Shown piece by piece: positions 53,260 through 63,720 of a stretch of DNA of 64,000 bases (position 1 is the first letter of the stretch; each line of letters begins with the position of its first letter). Below the pieces are notes generated by a model. It was not told the origin of the DNA, did no database searches, and was given only the letters and a program-made list of their open reading frames with translations. This DNA is from Undaria pinnatifida (lineage: Eukaryota; Sar; Phaeophyceae; Laminariales; Alariaceae): NCBI GenBank assembly GCA_012845835.1, contig JABAKD010000100.1:129001-193000 (forward strand), given 5' to 3'. A program made the position numbers and the translations under genes.

Positions 53260-54095
53260 TATTTACAAACAAGATGTAGATATTAATCTTTTTTTGTTAT
53301 TTTTTCATTACTCAGCAGAACACCTTCCCCTGAAAACAGAAAACTACCGGGTAAACGTCTACGTAGAGTCTGTCTATTGGTATCGCATGCAAACAAAAAC
53401 AATAGTATACTTTGGACGTCAGTCCCGCTCATACCTGGCACAACCCACAACGGCACTCAAAAAATAATTAGTAGTGAAACACCAACCTTGTCTACGCAAG
53501 ATCCACCCGAAACGCAAAGTTGGGGGTCGCTCAAGGCGGCGATCTCGGTGTCACCCTTGCGCGAGAACACAGGGCGAAGGCCAGGGAGCGGGGCTGGCGA
53601 TAGGAGTGGGCAAACAAGAAACGGGGAAAGGCCTCCTGCCCAAGAGACTAAAGTCTAAGTCTGGTCATCATCGCCCTGACGTATGTGTGCTTTACCCGTG
53701 GCCGTAAGTAGCTAGCGTAGGACCGCTCGGACTTGTTCGCCTTTCTGTGTTCTCTCCTCATTGCCCCTTATGCACTTGCTGCCCTCTTATGTCCCTAATG
53801 CCGTGTTTCTGTCTGTCTCCAGCATCTGCTAGTATGGGTTTTTAGTTTCCTTTCCGTGCTTTTTCATTCTCTTTACTATTTATTTTCCAACTGACGCGGG
53901 TCCTTCGTACGCTTTTCGTGTTGGTAGCATTGGCTGGTTGGTTAGTTTAATTGTTCGCCCCCCCCCCTCCCCCCTACGAGAAACTCTAGGCATTGTTGGG
54001 TTGGCGTCGAGCGGCAACGACGATGTAAAACAACCCACCAGACACCGACGTGCAACATGCACATTGCGCAAAACAGAAACAGACATGGAACAACT
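53260..54095. other. stretch without a supported gene
   Basis: Frames at 53377-53707 on the plus strand are short and unrecognised. A C-run lies at 53960-53975. Confidence 0.4.
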
Positions 54096-54099
54096 TAAC

Positions 54100-56060
54100 T
54101 AACCAGTTGTTTTTTTCCATACCAAAACACCTACCAGATTTACACATGGACTAAATAACTCAGGTAACCGTAAATTTTTTCCACCATACAAAAACACAAT
54201 CCAGAGTTAGATATGAAACAACTCCACTAAGACCGATGACAATTTGACGCCGATAGTTTGGCCAAAAACTTTCCAAACTTTTTTACGGGGGTTATTTGCT
54301 GTAAGATTCCGGGTACCGTCGCTATGGGGGAAAAAATGACTAAAACATTTTTTTTCTGGCACGTTTTTTGGTCATGCGATCCAACAGGTCAATCTGTCTA
54401 TTTTTCATCAAGCCTTGATCAACACTGCCCACTAAACACGATTGACCTTCGATCTCGAGATCGAGACACCCCATGGTCACTCCTCTTCGTTCCGGACAAG
54501 GCCACATGAGTGTAGGTGACAGCACTAAAGAATTGATCTCGATCCATGCCCTAGGGCGTGAGAGGTTGCTTGTGTTGTCCTGTGGTCTTCCGTTACGCCC
54601 TCTCAAAAGTCTGTTTTTTGCCCGTTGGGAGACGATGGAGAGCTTTTGTCTCAGTTTCCTACAAACCGGCCGCCAAATGTGTTATAAACAGAAGCCCGAT
54701 CGGCGCCCGCCACAAATCCTCCGCCGTAGAGTGAGCGCTGTACACCAAGGGGGGGTCGGAGCCGCTAACGAGCTCGCCACGTTCAGAGTTCACGACGCTG
54801 TCGTTGATTTCGTCAAACGAAGTGTGTGGAGAACATGAAATCACGCCGCGTCTAATCCAATATGTGCTTGAGAATTTCTCAAGCCGATGTTGGCCTAGTT
54901 TGCCGCGAGAAATCGTTATTTTCCGGAATTCTGGGAAGTTTCAAAAACAAAAACTACCAAATTAGGTCCATAGGCGCCCGTTTAGGCAAAGTTTGGCTGG
55001 GATCTTCGGGGATCTCAAACTTTTGGCCTTCCATTGTCACCGGTCTAACCAGTTTATTTTACCTTCCCAAAACACAAAACAAAATTAGACATGGAACAAC
55101 TGAACCAACCATTCCTTTTTATCTCATACCAAAACACAAACCAGATTTACACATGGAATTGACTGCATACACCATTTTTGGCTCCCCGTAACAAGTCACA
55201 AAACAGAGATAGACACGAAACAAATTAAGTAAGACTGATTACAATGGAAAGCCGATAGTTTGGCCAAAACGTTTCCAAACTTTTCTTGGGGTGCTGAAAG
55301 ATTCCGGGCAACGTCGTTATGGGGAAAAAACGATTAATATGTTTTCTGGCTCTTTGGTCATGCGGTCAAACAGGTCAGTTTGTATATTTTCCATTACGCC
55401 TTGATCAACATTGCCCACCAAACACGATTGACCTTCGATCTCGAGATAGACAACCCATGGTCACTGCTCTTCGCTCCGAACAATGTCACATGAGTGAAGG
55501 TGACAGCGTTGAAGAGTTCATCTCGACCCATGCCCTAGGGCGCGAGAGGTTGTTTGTGTTGTCCTGTGATCTTCCGTCACATCCTCTAAAAATTCTGTTT
55601 TTACGCCCGTTGGGAGACGATAAAGAGTTTTTGTCTTAGTTTTCTACACACCAGCCGCCAAATGTGTTTTAAACAGAAGCCTGATCGGCGCCCGCCACAA
55701 ATCACCGGCCGTAGAGTGAGCTACACCAAGGGGGCGTCGGAGCCCCTAACCAGCTCGCCACGTTCAGAGTTCACGACGCTGTCGTTGATTTCGTCGAACG
55801 AAGCGTGTGGAGAGCACGAAATTGCGTCGCGTCTAATCCATGATTTGCTTGAATTTCCCAAGCAGATGTTGGCCAAGATCGCCGCGAGAAATCGTTTTTT
55901 TCCGGAGTTCCGGAAAGTTGATTTTTTTTTTACAAAATTGGGCCCATAGGCGACCGTTCAGGAAGAGTTTGGCTGGGATCTTCGGGCATTTCGAACATTT
56001 GGCGTTCCATTGTCACCGGTGTAAGCAGTGTTTTTCCTCCCCATACCAGGGTACCAACCA
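54100..56060 (+). repeat. ~1-kb tandem duplication carrying gene remnants
   Basis: Units are about 54100-55070 and 55070-56060. Each starts with minisatellite units (ACCAAAACAC...GACATGGAACAAC), then CCGATAGTTTGGCCAAAA (54250 and 55252), CGATCTCGAGAT, CATGCCCTAGGGCG and CGCCACGTTCAGAGTTCACG, then ACGCTGTCGTTGATTTCGTC. In the second unit a plus-strand frame (55662-55949) ends LIHDLLEFPKQMLAKIAARN and RFFPEFRKVDFFF. The equivalent in unit 1 is frameshifted. The segment looks like two decayed copies of one gene or element; no family is recognised. Confidence 0.75.
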
Positions 56061-56570
56061 TATTTTGACATGGAATAACTCGGCTATTTTCTTTTTTTTT
56101 TGCATACCGAAACAAAACCAGATCCAGACATGAAATAATTCCACCAACCAGTACTTTTTCTACCATCCCAGAACGCAAAACAGATAAGACATGGAACAAC
56201 TAAACAAACCATTCTTGTTTTCCATACCAAAATACTAAGCAAATTTAGACTTGAACTGACTCAATTAACCATTTTTGTTTCCCTATAACAAGTCGCAAGA
56301 CGGATATAGATACGAAATAATTCGACTAACCACTTTTTTTCATACCAAAATACAAACCAGCTTTAGACATGAAATGACTCAATGACTCATTTTTTCGTTT
56401 CCCTCTACCAAAACACAACCGGATATAGACATGGAAGAACTCAACCACCCACTTTTTTTATTCCCATACCAAAAAACAAAACGAGATACAGACGTGACAT
56501 AACTCGACTATCCATTTTTTATCATACCAAAGCAAAAACAAGATTTAGGCACGACATAAAACAAATTTAT
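56040..56570 (+). repeat. ~62-bp minisatellite
   Basis: About eight units of CCATACCAAAACACAAACCA, then GATTTAGACATGRAAYAACT and CRACTAACCATTTTT, heavily diverged. The same unit starts each half of the adjoining 1-kb duplication (54100-54240, 55060-55240). The Mutator-like element is inserted in its last unit. Confidence 0.85.
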
Positions 56571-56572
56571 AG

Positions 56573-57321
56573 GGGAAATTGACAAAATTGGGTACAACCG
56601 GGTGGTTTCTGAACAAAATCGGGTACCTTTTTTTCCGCGACGGGGCGCGCTTACGTACGCCTGCAAAACGCCTCCAACTCGCCTTCTGGCGCCTGAACTA
56701 ACTGCGCCTTGTGTACGCGCAGCACCCCAAACCGTTTTTTCGGCGTTCGAACCCTCAAAACGGCGCCAATGACGGCCCCCAAAAAGTGCTCTCGACGGAC
56801 AACCCGATTTTGTTCAGGAACACACCGGGTATACCCCGCCCTGTGCTTCGATTTCATCATCTACCCGATTTTGGCCATACTGCACCCGTTTTTGTTCACT
56901 TGCAAAACCCGCGTAGACACGGAAACGGACGACATCTCCCCGCAACCCAGCTGTGGAAGATCCCGCACACAACTAGCAACTTGCCGACTGTCATGCGACC
57001 ACAGCAGCACTGCTAACTTCCCGGCCCACAATCCCGCCCCGATGCAACCGCACTGCGAAGAATGGTGGCATGGCGGTGAGCGCGGACACCCAACCAAGAT
57101 CCGGCGCTAGGACGAAAAGACAAGACCATATTGTTGTTTGTTGTTTTCTCACATTAACTCTTGTCAAAAATCTAGAGTCCGTGGTCACACAAAGGTGCTG
57201 GAGCCCTAGAAAGATCCGAAAAACCAAGTGAAATAAAAATTCGTCAGGGAAATACTACGCTTTCCCGCCTAAAAACGCATGATATGGAAGAAGGCGCCCA
57301 AGTGAAAAGGACAAATGTGCA
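56573..57321 (+). repeat. MULE left terminal inverted repeat
   Basis: Contains subterminal ACCCGATTTTGT and CAAAATCGGGT motifs several times (for example near 56590, 56618, 56810, 56870). Such subterminal repeats are commonly transposase-binding sites; that role is inferred here. Confidence 0.92.
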
Positions 57322-57624
57322 AACTAAACTCACATGGCCGCGGGTATCCACTCAACTACAGCATTGAGTTCCCCCGTCCCCACAACTAACCAACTCGTAC
57401 ATGTAGAGACGGTCCACTGTTGGCGATTTGGTCCTCACAACAACACGCGTCAGACAAGCCTGAGGGTGCCTGTTTTCGGAGAACTTCGTGTTTTTCCCAA
57501 AAAATAACGTATGTATCCTCCCTTCCCCGGAGCATGTATGGCGGTGGGGTGCTTCGAAGTACTTCGCGTAACTCAGCAAAACTACTTGTACTTCGTAGTA
57601 CAGCTGTTGCGTGTGTGTATGCGT

Positions 57625-57818
57625 TCACAGTATGTGTTAGCAGTCCACTGCGTGTTCGCAGCACAGTATGTGCTCGCAGTACAGTAGTAGTATGTGTTCG
57701 CATCACAGTATATATATGTTCGCGTTATTGAGTACGTGTTCGCAGTAGGTGTTTGCAGTACAGAATGAATGTGTTCGCACTACAGCATGTGTTTGCGGTA
57801 GTATGTGTTCGTTCCCAT
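57625..57818 (+). repeat. GTATGTGTTCGCAG tandem repeat inside the MULE
   Basis: About ten degenerate units of 18-22 bases of the form CAGTATGTGTTCGCAGTA, in the element interior. The remainder of the interior (57322-57624, 57819-58504) shows no gene. Confidence 0.85.
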
Positions 57819-58504
57819 AAAAAGAGAGAGAAATGTGCGACGTCATAGTACCAAGCAGCAAGGTAATCTGTCTACTCGTCGTATCTACCAAAGGTGCTAT
57901 AAGAGCAATGGAAAGCGTCATTTGACACGTGCAATGAATAATAATCTGATGCTATAGACCAACCAAAAATGCTTGCTTGCGTGCATGCGTGACCTGCAAA
58001 GTAGTAGCGCGCGGTGTGCGGGATGAGTTGACCGAATCGAACAATCATGACAAAACCCATTACCCCGTACGTGCGTACCTGGAAATGTTTCCGACTACTA
58101 CGAGTAGTACTCGTACCTGGATTTCATTTCCCACATTTTCCATTCAGTTTTCTTCGCTCGTTCGGAGGGACAAAGCGCCTTGTTCTTTCACCTTTTTTCT
58201 CTCCGCTGTACTTGGAACTAGTTATCATGGACACGCATCATTCTACACGGACGCCCATCCCCGTAAACGTATATGTCGAGTACGAAGTACGAGATTAAAA
58301 GGGAGGGGATACTCGAACGAGAAAAATTCCGGACGAAAGAGAAATATTTCCTCGAATGGAGTGTGGATGACGGAATGAAAACCCGTTTCGGTTGAGGTCT
58401 AGGTACCGTTGTGGTCCTCGTACGAAATTAATGAGAGGTTAGCATCAAAGTGGTCAGATAATTATTGGTATGTAAATTGGGGTATATTTGTTGGTTATAC
58501 CGAG

Positions 58505-59256
58505 TGCACATTTGACCTTTTCACTTGTGCGCCTTCTTCCGTATCATGCGTTTTTAGGCGGGAAAGCGTAGTATTTCCCTGACGAATTTTTATTTCACTT
58601 GGTTTTTCGGATCTTCCTAGGGCTCCAGCACCTTTGTGTGACCACGGACTCTAGATTTTTGACAAGAGTTAATGTGAGAAAACAACAAACAACAATATGG
58701 TCTTGTCTTTTCGTCCTAGCGCCGGATCTTGGTTGGGTGTCCGCGCTCACCGCCATGCCACCATTCTTCGCAGTGCGGTTGCATCGGGGCGGGATCTTTG
58801 TGGGCCGGGAAGTTAGCAGTGCTGCTGTGGTCGCATGACAGTCGGCAAGTTGCTAGTTGTGTGCGGGATCTTCCACAGCTGGGTTGCGGGGAGATGTCGT
58901 CCGTTTCCGTGTCTACGCGGGTTTTGCAAGTGAACAAAAACGGGTGCAGTATGGCCAAAATCGGGTAGTTGATGAAATCGAAGCACAGGGCGGGGTATAC
59001 CCGGTGTGTTCCTGAACAAAATCGGGTTGTCCGTCGAGAGCACTTTTTGGGGGCCGTCATTGGCGCCGTTTTGAGGGTTCGAACGCCGAAAAAACGGTTT
59101 GGGGTGCTGCGCGTACACAAGGCGCAGTTAGTTCAGGCGCCAGAAGGCGATTTGGAGGCGTTTTGCAGGCGTACGTAAGCGCGCCCCGTCGCGGAAAAAA
59201 AGGTACCCGATTTTGTTCAGAAACCACCCGGGTGTACCCGATTTTGTCAATTTCCC
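58505..59256 (-). repeat. MULE right terminal inverted repeat
   Basis: Reverse complement of the left arm. Small differences include 58796-58801 (TCTTTGTGGG against the left-arm equivalent) and a few substitutions. The arms have diverged little since duplication or gene conversion. Confidence 0.92.
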
Positions 59257-59269
59257 AATTTATAGTTCG

Positions 59270-59844
59270 TATTGATACCTGGTATATATTTTCTCCTATA
59301 TTGCAATATACTGTAGGTATAGAGAGCATAAAATATAGACTAGAACCGGGCATGACGGCGGACCACCCTACATGCACAAACATAGATACCGGTACAGCAA
59401 GGTTATCCCGACATGTTCTATGCACATGAAGGTTGGGTCTTGTGGTGAGATACCAGGAAAACATTACCGATTTCCATTGGGCGGTGGAAATCTGGCCTGC
59501 CATCACCCTAAAATCCCCAACACTAGGTGCACATACCATGCGCCGAATGAAGGGGGGGGGTGGATGATGCATGGCAATACGATAGAGTAAACGACGTACA
59601 GGACATCCAGATGTGTGAGTAAGACTTTGTCATATGCAAGCCGTCCAAGAACCTCGCATGGTAAAAATGACCTCCCTGGAGGAAGGTAATCAGTACAGCA
59701 GAGGGGCAAGAAAATAGATGATACGATCGTGGGACGCCAGGAAGGTTACCATGCAGATCGCCTGACACAAACGTGGGGTACTTGTGTTGAGGATGCTGAA
59801 CTCGGCTCCAGGTTACGAGCTCGTGTTGGAGACACTACTTCATA
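59270..59844. other. stretch without a supported gene
   Basis: The minus-strand frame 59057-59572 begins here and runs into the MULE arm, so it is chimeric. Nothing else is resolved. Confidence 0.4.
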
Positions 59845-60340
59845 AAAATATTCCAAGGACGTCAGCCGTGAGTTCGACGAATTTCGGGTCAATACTCATC
59901 TTTGCAAGCTGCGTTGTTGGTACTTGTAATATACTATGTGGGTGAGTTTTTTCATAATGGGAGGGGTCATATTGTTCTGTTAACAAACCAAACACATATT
60001 TATACGAGTATATACATATTTTATACGAAACATTTCAAGGACGTCAGCCGTGAGTTCGACGAATTTAAGGTCAACATTCATATTTGCAAGCTGCGTTGTT
60101 GGTACTTGCAATATACTATATGAGTGAGTTTTTATTCGGAGGGGTCCTATTTCTTGTTCACTATAGTGGTAAGTGTTGGTAATTTCACTTTAGGTGGGGA
60201 ATTTCGAGCTACTATAGATCTAACATCACATCTATTTTACAAATTTATTCCTGTAGTTTCCATTATACTTCTCTATCACATGTATGGTAGGCGGTTTATT
60301 TTGTTTTTTCTCCCCCCCGGCTTTAATATCGGGAGGAGTA
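59845..60340 (+). repeat. AGGACGTCAGCCGTGAGTTC repeat, copies 2 and 3
   Basis: CAAGGACGTCAGCCGTGAGT, then TCGACGAATTT, begins at 59846 and 60036, a ~188-base tandem arrangement. Both continue GCAAGCTGCGTTGTTGGTAC and reach GTGAGTTTTT (59942, 60123). Copy 3 continues through CACTTTAGGTGGGGAATTTC to a frame ending VVSIILLYHMYGR, as in the copy at 35.8-36.1 kb. Confidence 0.75.
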
Positions 60341-60815
60341 CGAATACCGAATATTATTGATGTTATATGTTACTCTTCATACAGCATTCGAAAATGAAAG
60401 TCGGCTACTCCCCCGAAGAAAATAAATAAATATATATATATAGATTACCAGGTATATAATAAAAGTTAGTGTAGTCGGCCGGCAAAATAACTGATAGACA
60501 CCAGACCTTCACCAGACGCGTGCTACGATGGAGGTAGCACTTTTCGTCTGAAATGTTTTCTGAATAACGGGGCTCCTTAAACCAAAATTGTCGGAAAAGG
60601 TGATTGTTTTGCACTATTCTGGTCGTGTACCTCGGCCATGGAATTTTTCATGCGCTAGCAGTGTTGGTTTCTCCAAATCAGTTTTTGGGAGAGTTCTTGA
60701 GCTCCAAAATTGAGGAAACCTCGAGGGAAAAGTGGTGCACCTCTATCGTAGCACGCGTCAACTGGTACTAGGATTGGGAACTCCCAGACACTTGAACATT
60801 TCCCACTACCAACAA
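60341..60815. other. stretch without a supported gene
   Basis: AT dinucleotide run at 60430-60444. GCACGCGTCAAC near 60758 resembles the reverse complement of ACGCGTGCTACG near 60517. No gene. Confidence 0.4.
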
Positions 60816-62110
60816 TATGAAAAACAAGCTGGAGATATTCTCGGAGGAGATTAATAGAGAGACGCTGAGGAAGGTTGGATGGGAAAGGAAAGATTGGAAC
60901 AGTAAATCAATAATACTGTAGTGCTGATATTTGGAGTTCCTAGCCACATGACGAGAATAGAGTTCAAGAAGAAGTGCAACGAAGTAGGACTGTACTGCTT
61001 TGCAATAGGAAAAGTAGAAAGGGAGGGAGAGCATTCAGAGCCATGCTAACACCGAAGGCGAGCACGGAGTGGCAGATGATAGACACAGAAAAGGTGTCGG
61101 CATGGGTGAGAAGTCTAGGATGGAGATTATGTATAGCTAATGGAATAGCGAAACTAAGACGAAGTTCTAGAGTAAATGGAGACATAAGGAGGCAGGAGAT
61201 AGGAGATAGTAAATGGCCCAAAGGATATGGGGGAGAACAGTGGTGGTGTAGAACAAAGACGAAGCCAGAAACAGAAGCGGAAAGACAGTTGACAGTACTT
61301 GTATAGAGAATAGGAGTACTGAAGGCGGAGAAGGAATAATAGACAAAAGTAGAGTGGATAGCCGAGCGAAAAAGAAGCTGAGAATAGGATAATGGGACGT
61401 ATGTGGATTCGCCGCGGAACAGCGCAAAAGGCTAGAAATAGTCGAACAAGTAAGTAATCGCGGCCTAGATATAGTGGGAACTTAAGAGTCGTGGGAGAAA
61501 AAAGAGGGAGAAAGAGGATGCAAAGCTGGAAAGTACGCATGGATAGGGGAAAAGATAAGGGGACGGGATAGCAAGAATAGGCGGCGGGGGGAGTAGGATT
61601 CCCAGTCAAATAATTATGGTGTGACATAATACAGTTGATCGAAGCCACAAAATTAAACAAAAACATATGGTTGAGGGTACCAGGGGAGAGGGGAGCGAAA
61701 CATTTTTTCTGAGGAAACATCTACATTCCGCCAGAGTCGAAGAGTACGGTAAAAGAGTTACAGAAGAAGTTCGGGGAGATTACAGTAGATCTACAAAAGT
61801 ACAATAGGCAAGTAGTAGTAGTGGGAGATTTAAAATCAAGAATCGGGAAGGCAAGCAACCCGAATGAAAACATTAGACCACGTGTACACATAAGGTAACA
61901 TAATTCAAGGTAGGAAATACGCCCGGTTAACGACGTACTGCTTCTTCCTAGATGTTCATAAAGCCTATGGCACAATGTGGAGGAATGGGTTGTGGAAAAA
62001 GATGTGGGAAATCAGGAACAGAGGAAAAAGATGTGGAGAATGACGAAAAATATGACGGAATGTGCGAGAAATGCTGTGACGCTGGACGGGAAAACCGGAT
62101 GAACTATTTT
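60816..62110 (+). mobile_element. LINE (non-LTR retrotransposon) remnant, internally deleted
   Basis: An ORF1-like part (MKNKLEIFSEEINRETLRKV near 60818; STEWQMIDTEKVSAWVRSLG near 61065) is followed by an apurinic-endonuclease domain from about 61378. Recognisable endonuclease pieces are CGFAAEQRKRLEIVEQVSNR, SWEKK, RVPGERGAKHFF, NIYIPPESKSTVKELQKKFG and GDLKSRIG (61833; canonical form GDFNxRIG). Only ~60 bases later an RT block CFFLDVHKAYGTMWRNGLWK appears (61938). The linker and RT N-terminus are therefore deleted, and several stops interrupt the frame. RT motifs beyond about 62100 are absent. Confidence 0.8.
61378..61885 (+). pseudogene. LINE endonuclease domain, interrupted
   Basis: Exonuclease-endonuclease-phosphatase fold remnant that would nick target DNA. 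In-frame stops occur at the W-x-V-C-G start (LRIG*WDVCG), before SWEKK and in HFF*GN. The GDFN motif has become GDLK, which loses the metal-coordinating Asn position. Confidence 0.75.
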
Positions 62111-62512
62111 ATTTGTATTTTGTTTCGAGCACAGGTACTTCGATCAAGACCATGGAGGAACAACCACAAAAAATAGGCGATGCACTTGTACATTTAGCGT
62201 TGGTTCCCAGCTTTAACCTGCGTTGAGTGCGGAATCAAGGCTTTTGAGCTCAGCCTTTTGTGCTAAAGTATCGTCCGGAAGAGACTGAGGGGAACCAGAG
62301 GGGCGTAGTGACATGTTCACGTACATTGCCAAGCTGTTCACGTGCTGAAAAACTGAAAGACTTCCTTCGTCTGCGGCTACCATACTTCAGGTGAATCTTG
62401 ATAAACGCGTTTTATGTACGACGAGAAAGAAAAGAAGAAGAGCTGAAATAAGGCTGGAATCAAGTGCTGCTGCTCAAGAAAATTTACATGTCAGCAAGGA
62501 TGGAACGCGTAC
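62111..62512. other. stretch without a supported gene
   Basis: No features beyond short frames. An in-frame continuation after the LINE RT block shows no further RT motif. Confidence 0.4.
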
Positions 62513-62825
62513 TATTAGTATTAATACCAGGCAGTACTTAATACTACTACTATTAAATAGTAGCACTAGTACTTAGTACTAGTACTACTAGTACTCGTAA
62601 TTTTAGTAGTACTACTAAGTACTAGTACTAAGTACTATTAAAAGTACTACTAGTACTAATGGTACTAGTAGTACTAGTAGTACTTTAAGTACTAGTACTA
62701 GTACTAAAGCTACTGGTACTACTAATACTACCACTGGTACTAGTACTAGTACGCAGCTGCAGTGCTGCTACTGCTGCTTCTACTACTACAACTACCACTA
62801 CTACTACTACTACTACAAGTAGTTA
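62513..62825. repeat. AGTACT-rich palindromic low-complexity DNA and (CTA)n
   Basis: Dense TAGTACT, ACTAGTACTAGTACT and GTACTACTAGTAC words, ending in CTACTACTACTACTACTAC at 62795-62815. Almost every segment is self-complementary, so extended hairpins are possible on either strand. Confidence 0.92.
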
Positions 62826-62851
62826 AGTACTGTATATAATTTGTCTCATAT

Positions 62852-63616
62852 ATGCTTTCGCTCTCTTTCTCTTGCGTGACCCTCTTTTGGTCTGATTTCG
62901 CCTGTTTTTTACCGTTTGTTTCCTTGTACGTTGTTGTGTGCTTTTGGGTTCTACGCTCACTTTTTACTCTCTGCCTAGCATTCCCCTCATTTTATTTTAC
63001 CTCCGAAGGGAGAACGTGTATGTATGCGTATCATTGTCATTTTTTTTTCTTCGGGCACACCTCTTTGTGCTCGCACCTTATCCGAAACGTCAGATGGGGT
63101 GGGCACAATTCGACCCAAGCGGTCACGTTGCTGGCGGTTTGGGCGCGATCCGTGCAGTGCCTAGCATTCCCCTCATTTTATATCACCTCCGAAGGGAGAA
63201 CGTGTATGTATGCGTATCATTGTCAGTTTTTTTTCTTCGGGCACACCTCTTCGTGCTCGCACCTTATCCGAAACGTCAGATGGGGTGGGCACGATTCGAC
63301 CCATGCGGTCACGTTGCTGGCGGTTTGGGCGCGATCCGTGCAGTGTCTCGCGCGTGGCATGCTTTTTTCAAACTGTTTTGGGCTTGGACATGCCTTTAAA
63401 ACTTTTTTGGCCTTGGGCACTTATAAGGCAAATCCCCGGGTTTCCGCAACATCCCCGGGGATTCGGTTTCCGCACCCCCTATCCCGGTGTACGCACGTAA
63501 GAATTGGATGCAAACCGGGTTTTTCTGCTAGAGGGTACACGTACATTGCCCTCTTTTTGCACAGAGCACCACGCTACGATCCTGCCGCCCAGCAGCAGTC
63601 CAGCCCCCATCAGTAG
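62852..63616 (+). CDS. doubtful 254-codon ORF over a tandem repeat
   Basis: Starts with a hydrophobic N-terminus (two or more possible membrane segments within residues 1-45). It then has two 62-residue repeats containing AFPSFYFTSEGRTCMYAYHC and SHLIRNVRWGGH, then a unique tail. The repeat period (186) is a multiple of three, so other frames are open too (62938-63399), which weakens the case. No domain is recognised. Confidence 0.3.
   Translation: MLSLSFSCVTLFWSDFACFLPFVSLYVVVCFWVLRSLFTLCLAFPSFYFTSEGRTCMYAYHCHFFFFGHTSLCSHLIRNVRWGGHNSTQAVTLLAVWARSVQCLAFPSFYITSEGRTCMYAYHCQFFFFGHTSSCSHLIRNVRWGGHDSTHAVTLLAVWARSVQCLARGMLFSNCFGLGHAFKTFLALGTYKANPRVSATSPGIRFPHPLSRCTHVRIGCKPGFSARGYTYIALFLHRAPRYDPAAQQQSSPHQ
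62973..63344 (+). repeat. 186-bp tandem duplication
   Basis: Units 62973-63158 and 63159-63344 begin GCCTAGCATTCCCCTCATTT and differ at only a few positions, so the duplication is recent. Confidence 0.95.
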
Positions 63617-63634
63617 CAGCCTGCAACTCTTGTT

Positions 63635-63720
63635 GTTCTCACATTAAGTCGCATAATCAAGTCCGCGGTCACAGGAGAGGCTCCAGTCACTCTGGAGCTG
63701 AGGAATACTCCAGGGAAAAA
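63635..63720 (+). mobile_element. second relic of the Mutator-like family
   Basis: GTTGTTCTCACATTAAGTC, AGTCCGCGGTCACA and AGGCTCCAG resemble GTTGTTTTCTCACATTAACT, GAGTCCGTGGTCACACAAAG and GTGCTGGAG in the left arm of the 57-kb element (57140-57210). Confidence 0.5.

Larger units (their letters stand above)
56573..59256. mobile_element. non-autonomous Mutator-like element, ~750-bp terminal inverted repeats
   Basis: Left arm 56573-57321 and right arm 58505-59256 are nearly perfect reverse complements, differing at scattered bases. The ends read GGGAAATTGACAAAAT inward. The 9 bases AATTTATAG are present directly outside both ends (56564-56572 and 59257-59265). A 9-bp duplication with very long inverted repeats is the signature of Mutator-like (MULE) elements. 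The 1.18-kb interior (57322-58504) has no MULE transposase or zinc finger, so it is non-autonomous. Opposed frames within the arms (for example 56709-57110 and 58716-59120) mirror each other and overlap stop-free frames on the other strand; I do not treat them as genes. Confidence 0.9.

Noticed and set aside
56709..57110. 133-codon frame in the MULE left arm, mirrored at 58716-59120
   Set aside because: The mirror is an automatic result of the inverted repeats. Overlapping frames on the other strand are equally open and no domain is present.
59057..59572. 171-codon minus-strand frame
   Set aside because: It runs across the MULE end and target duplication, so it joins unrelated sequences by chance.
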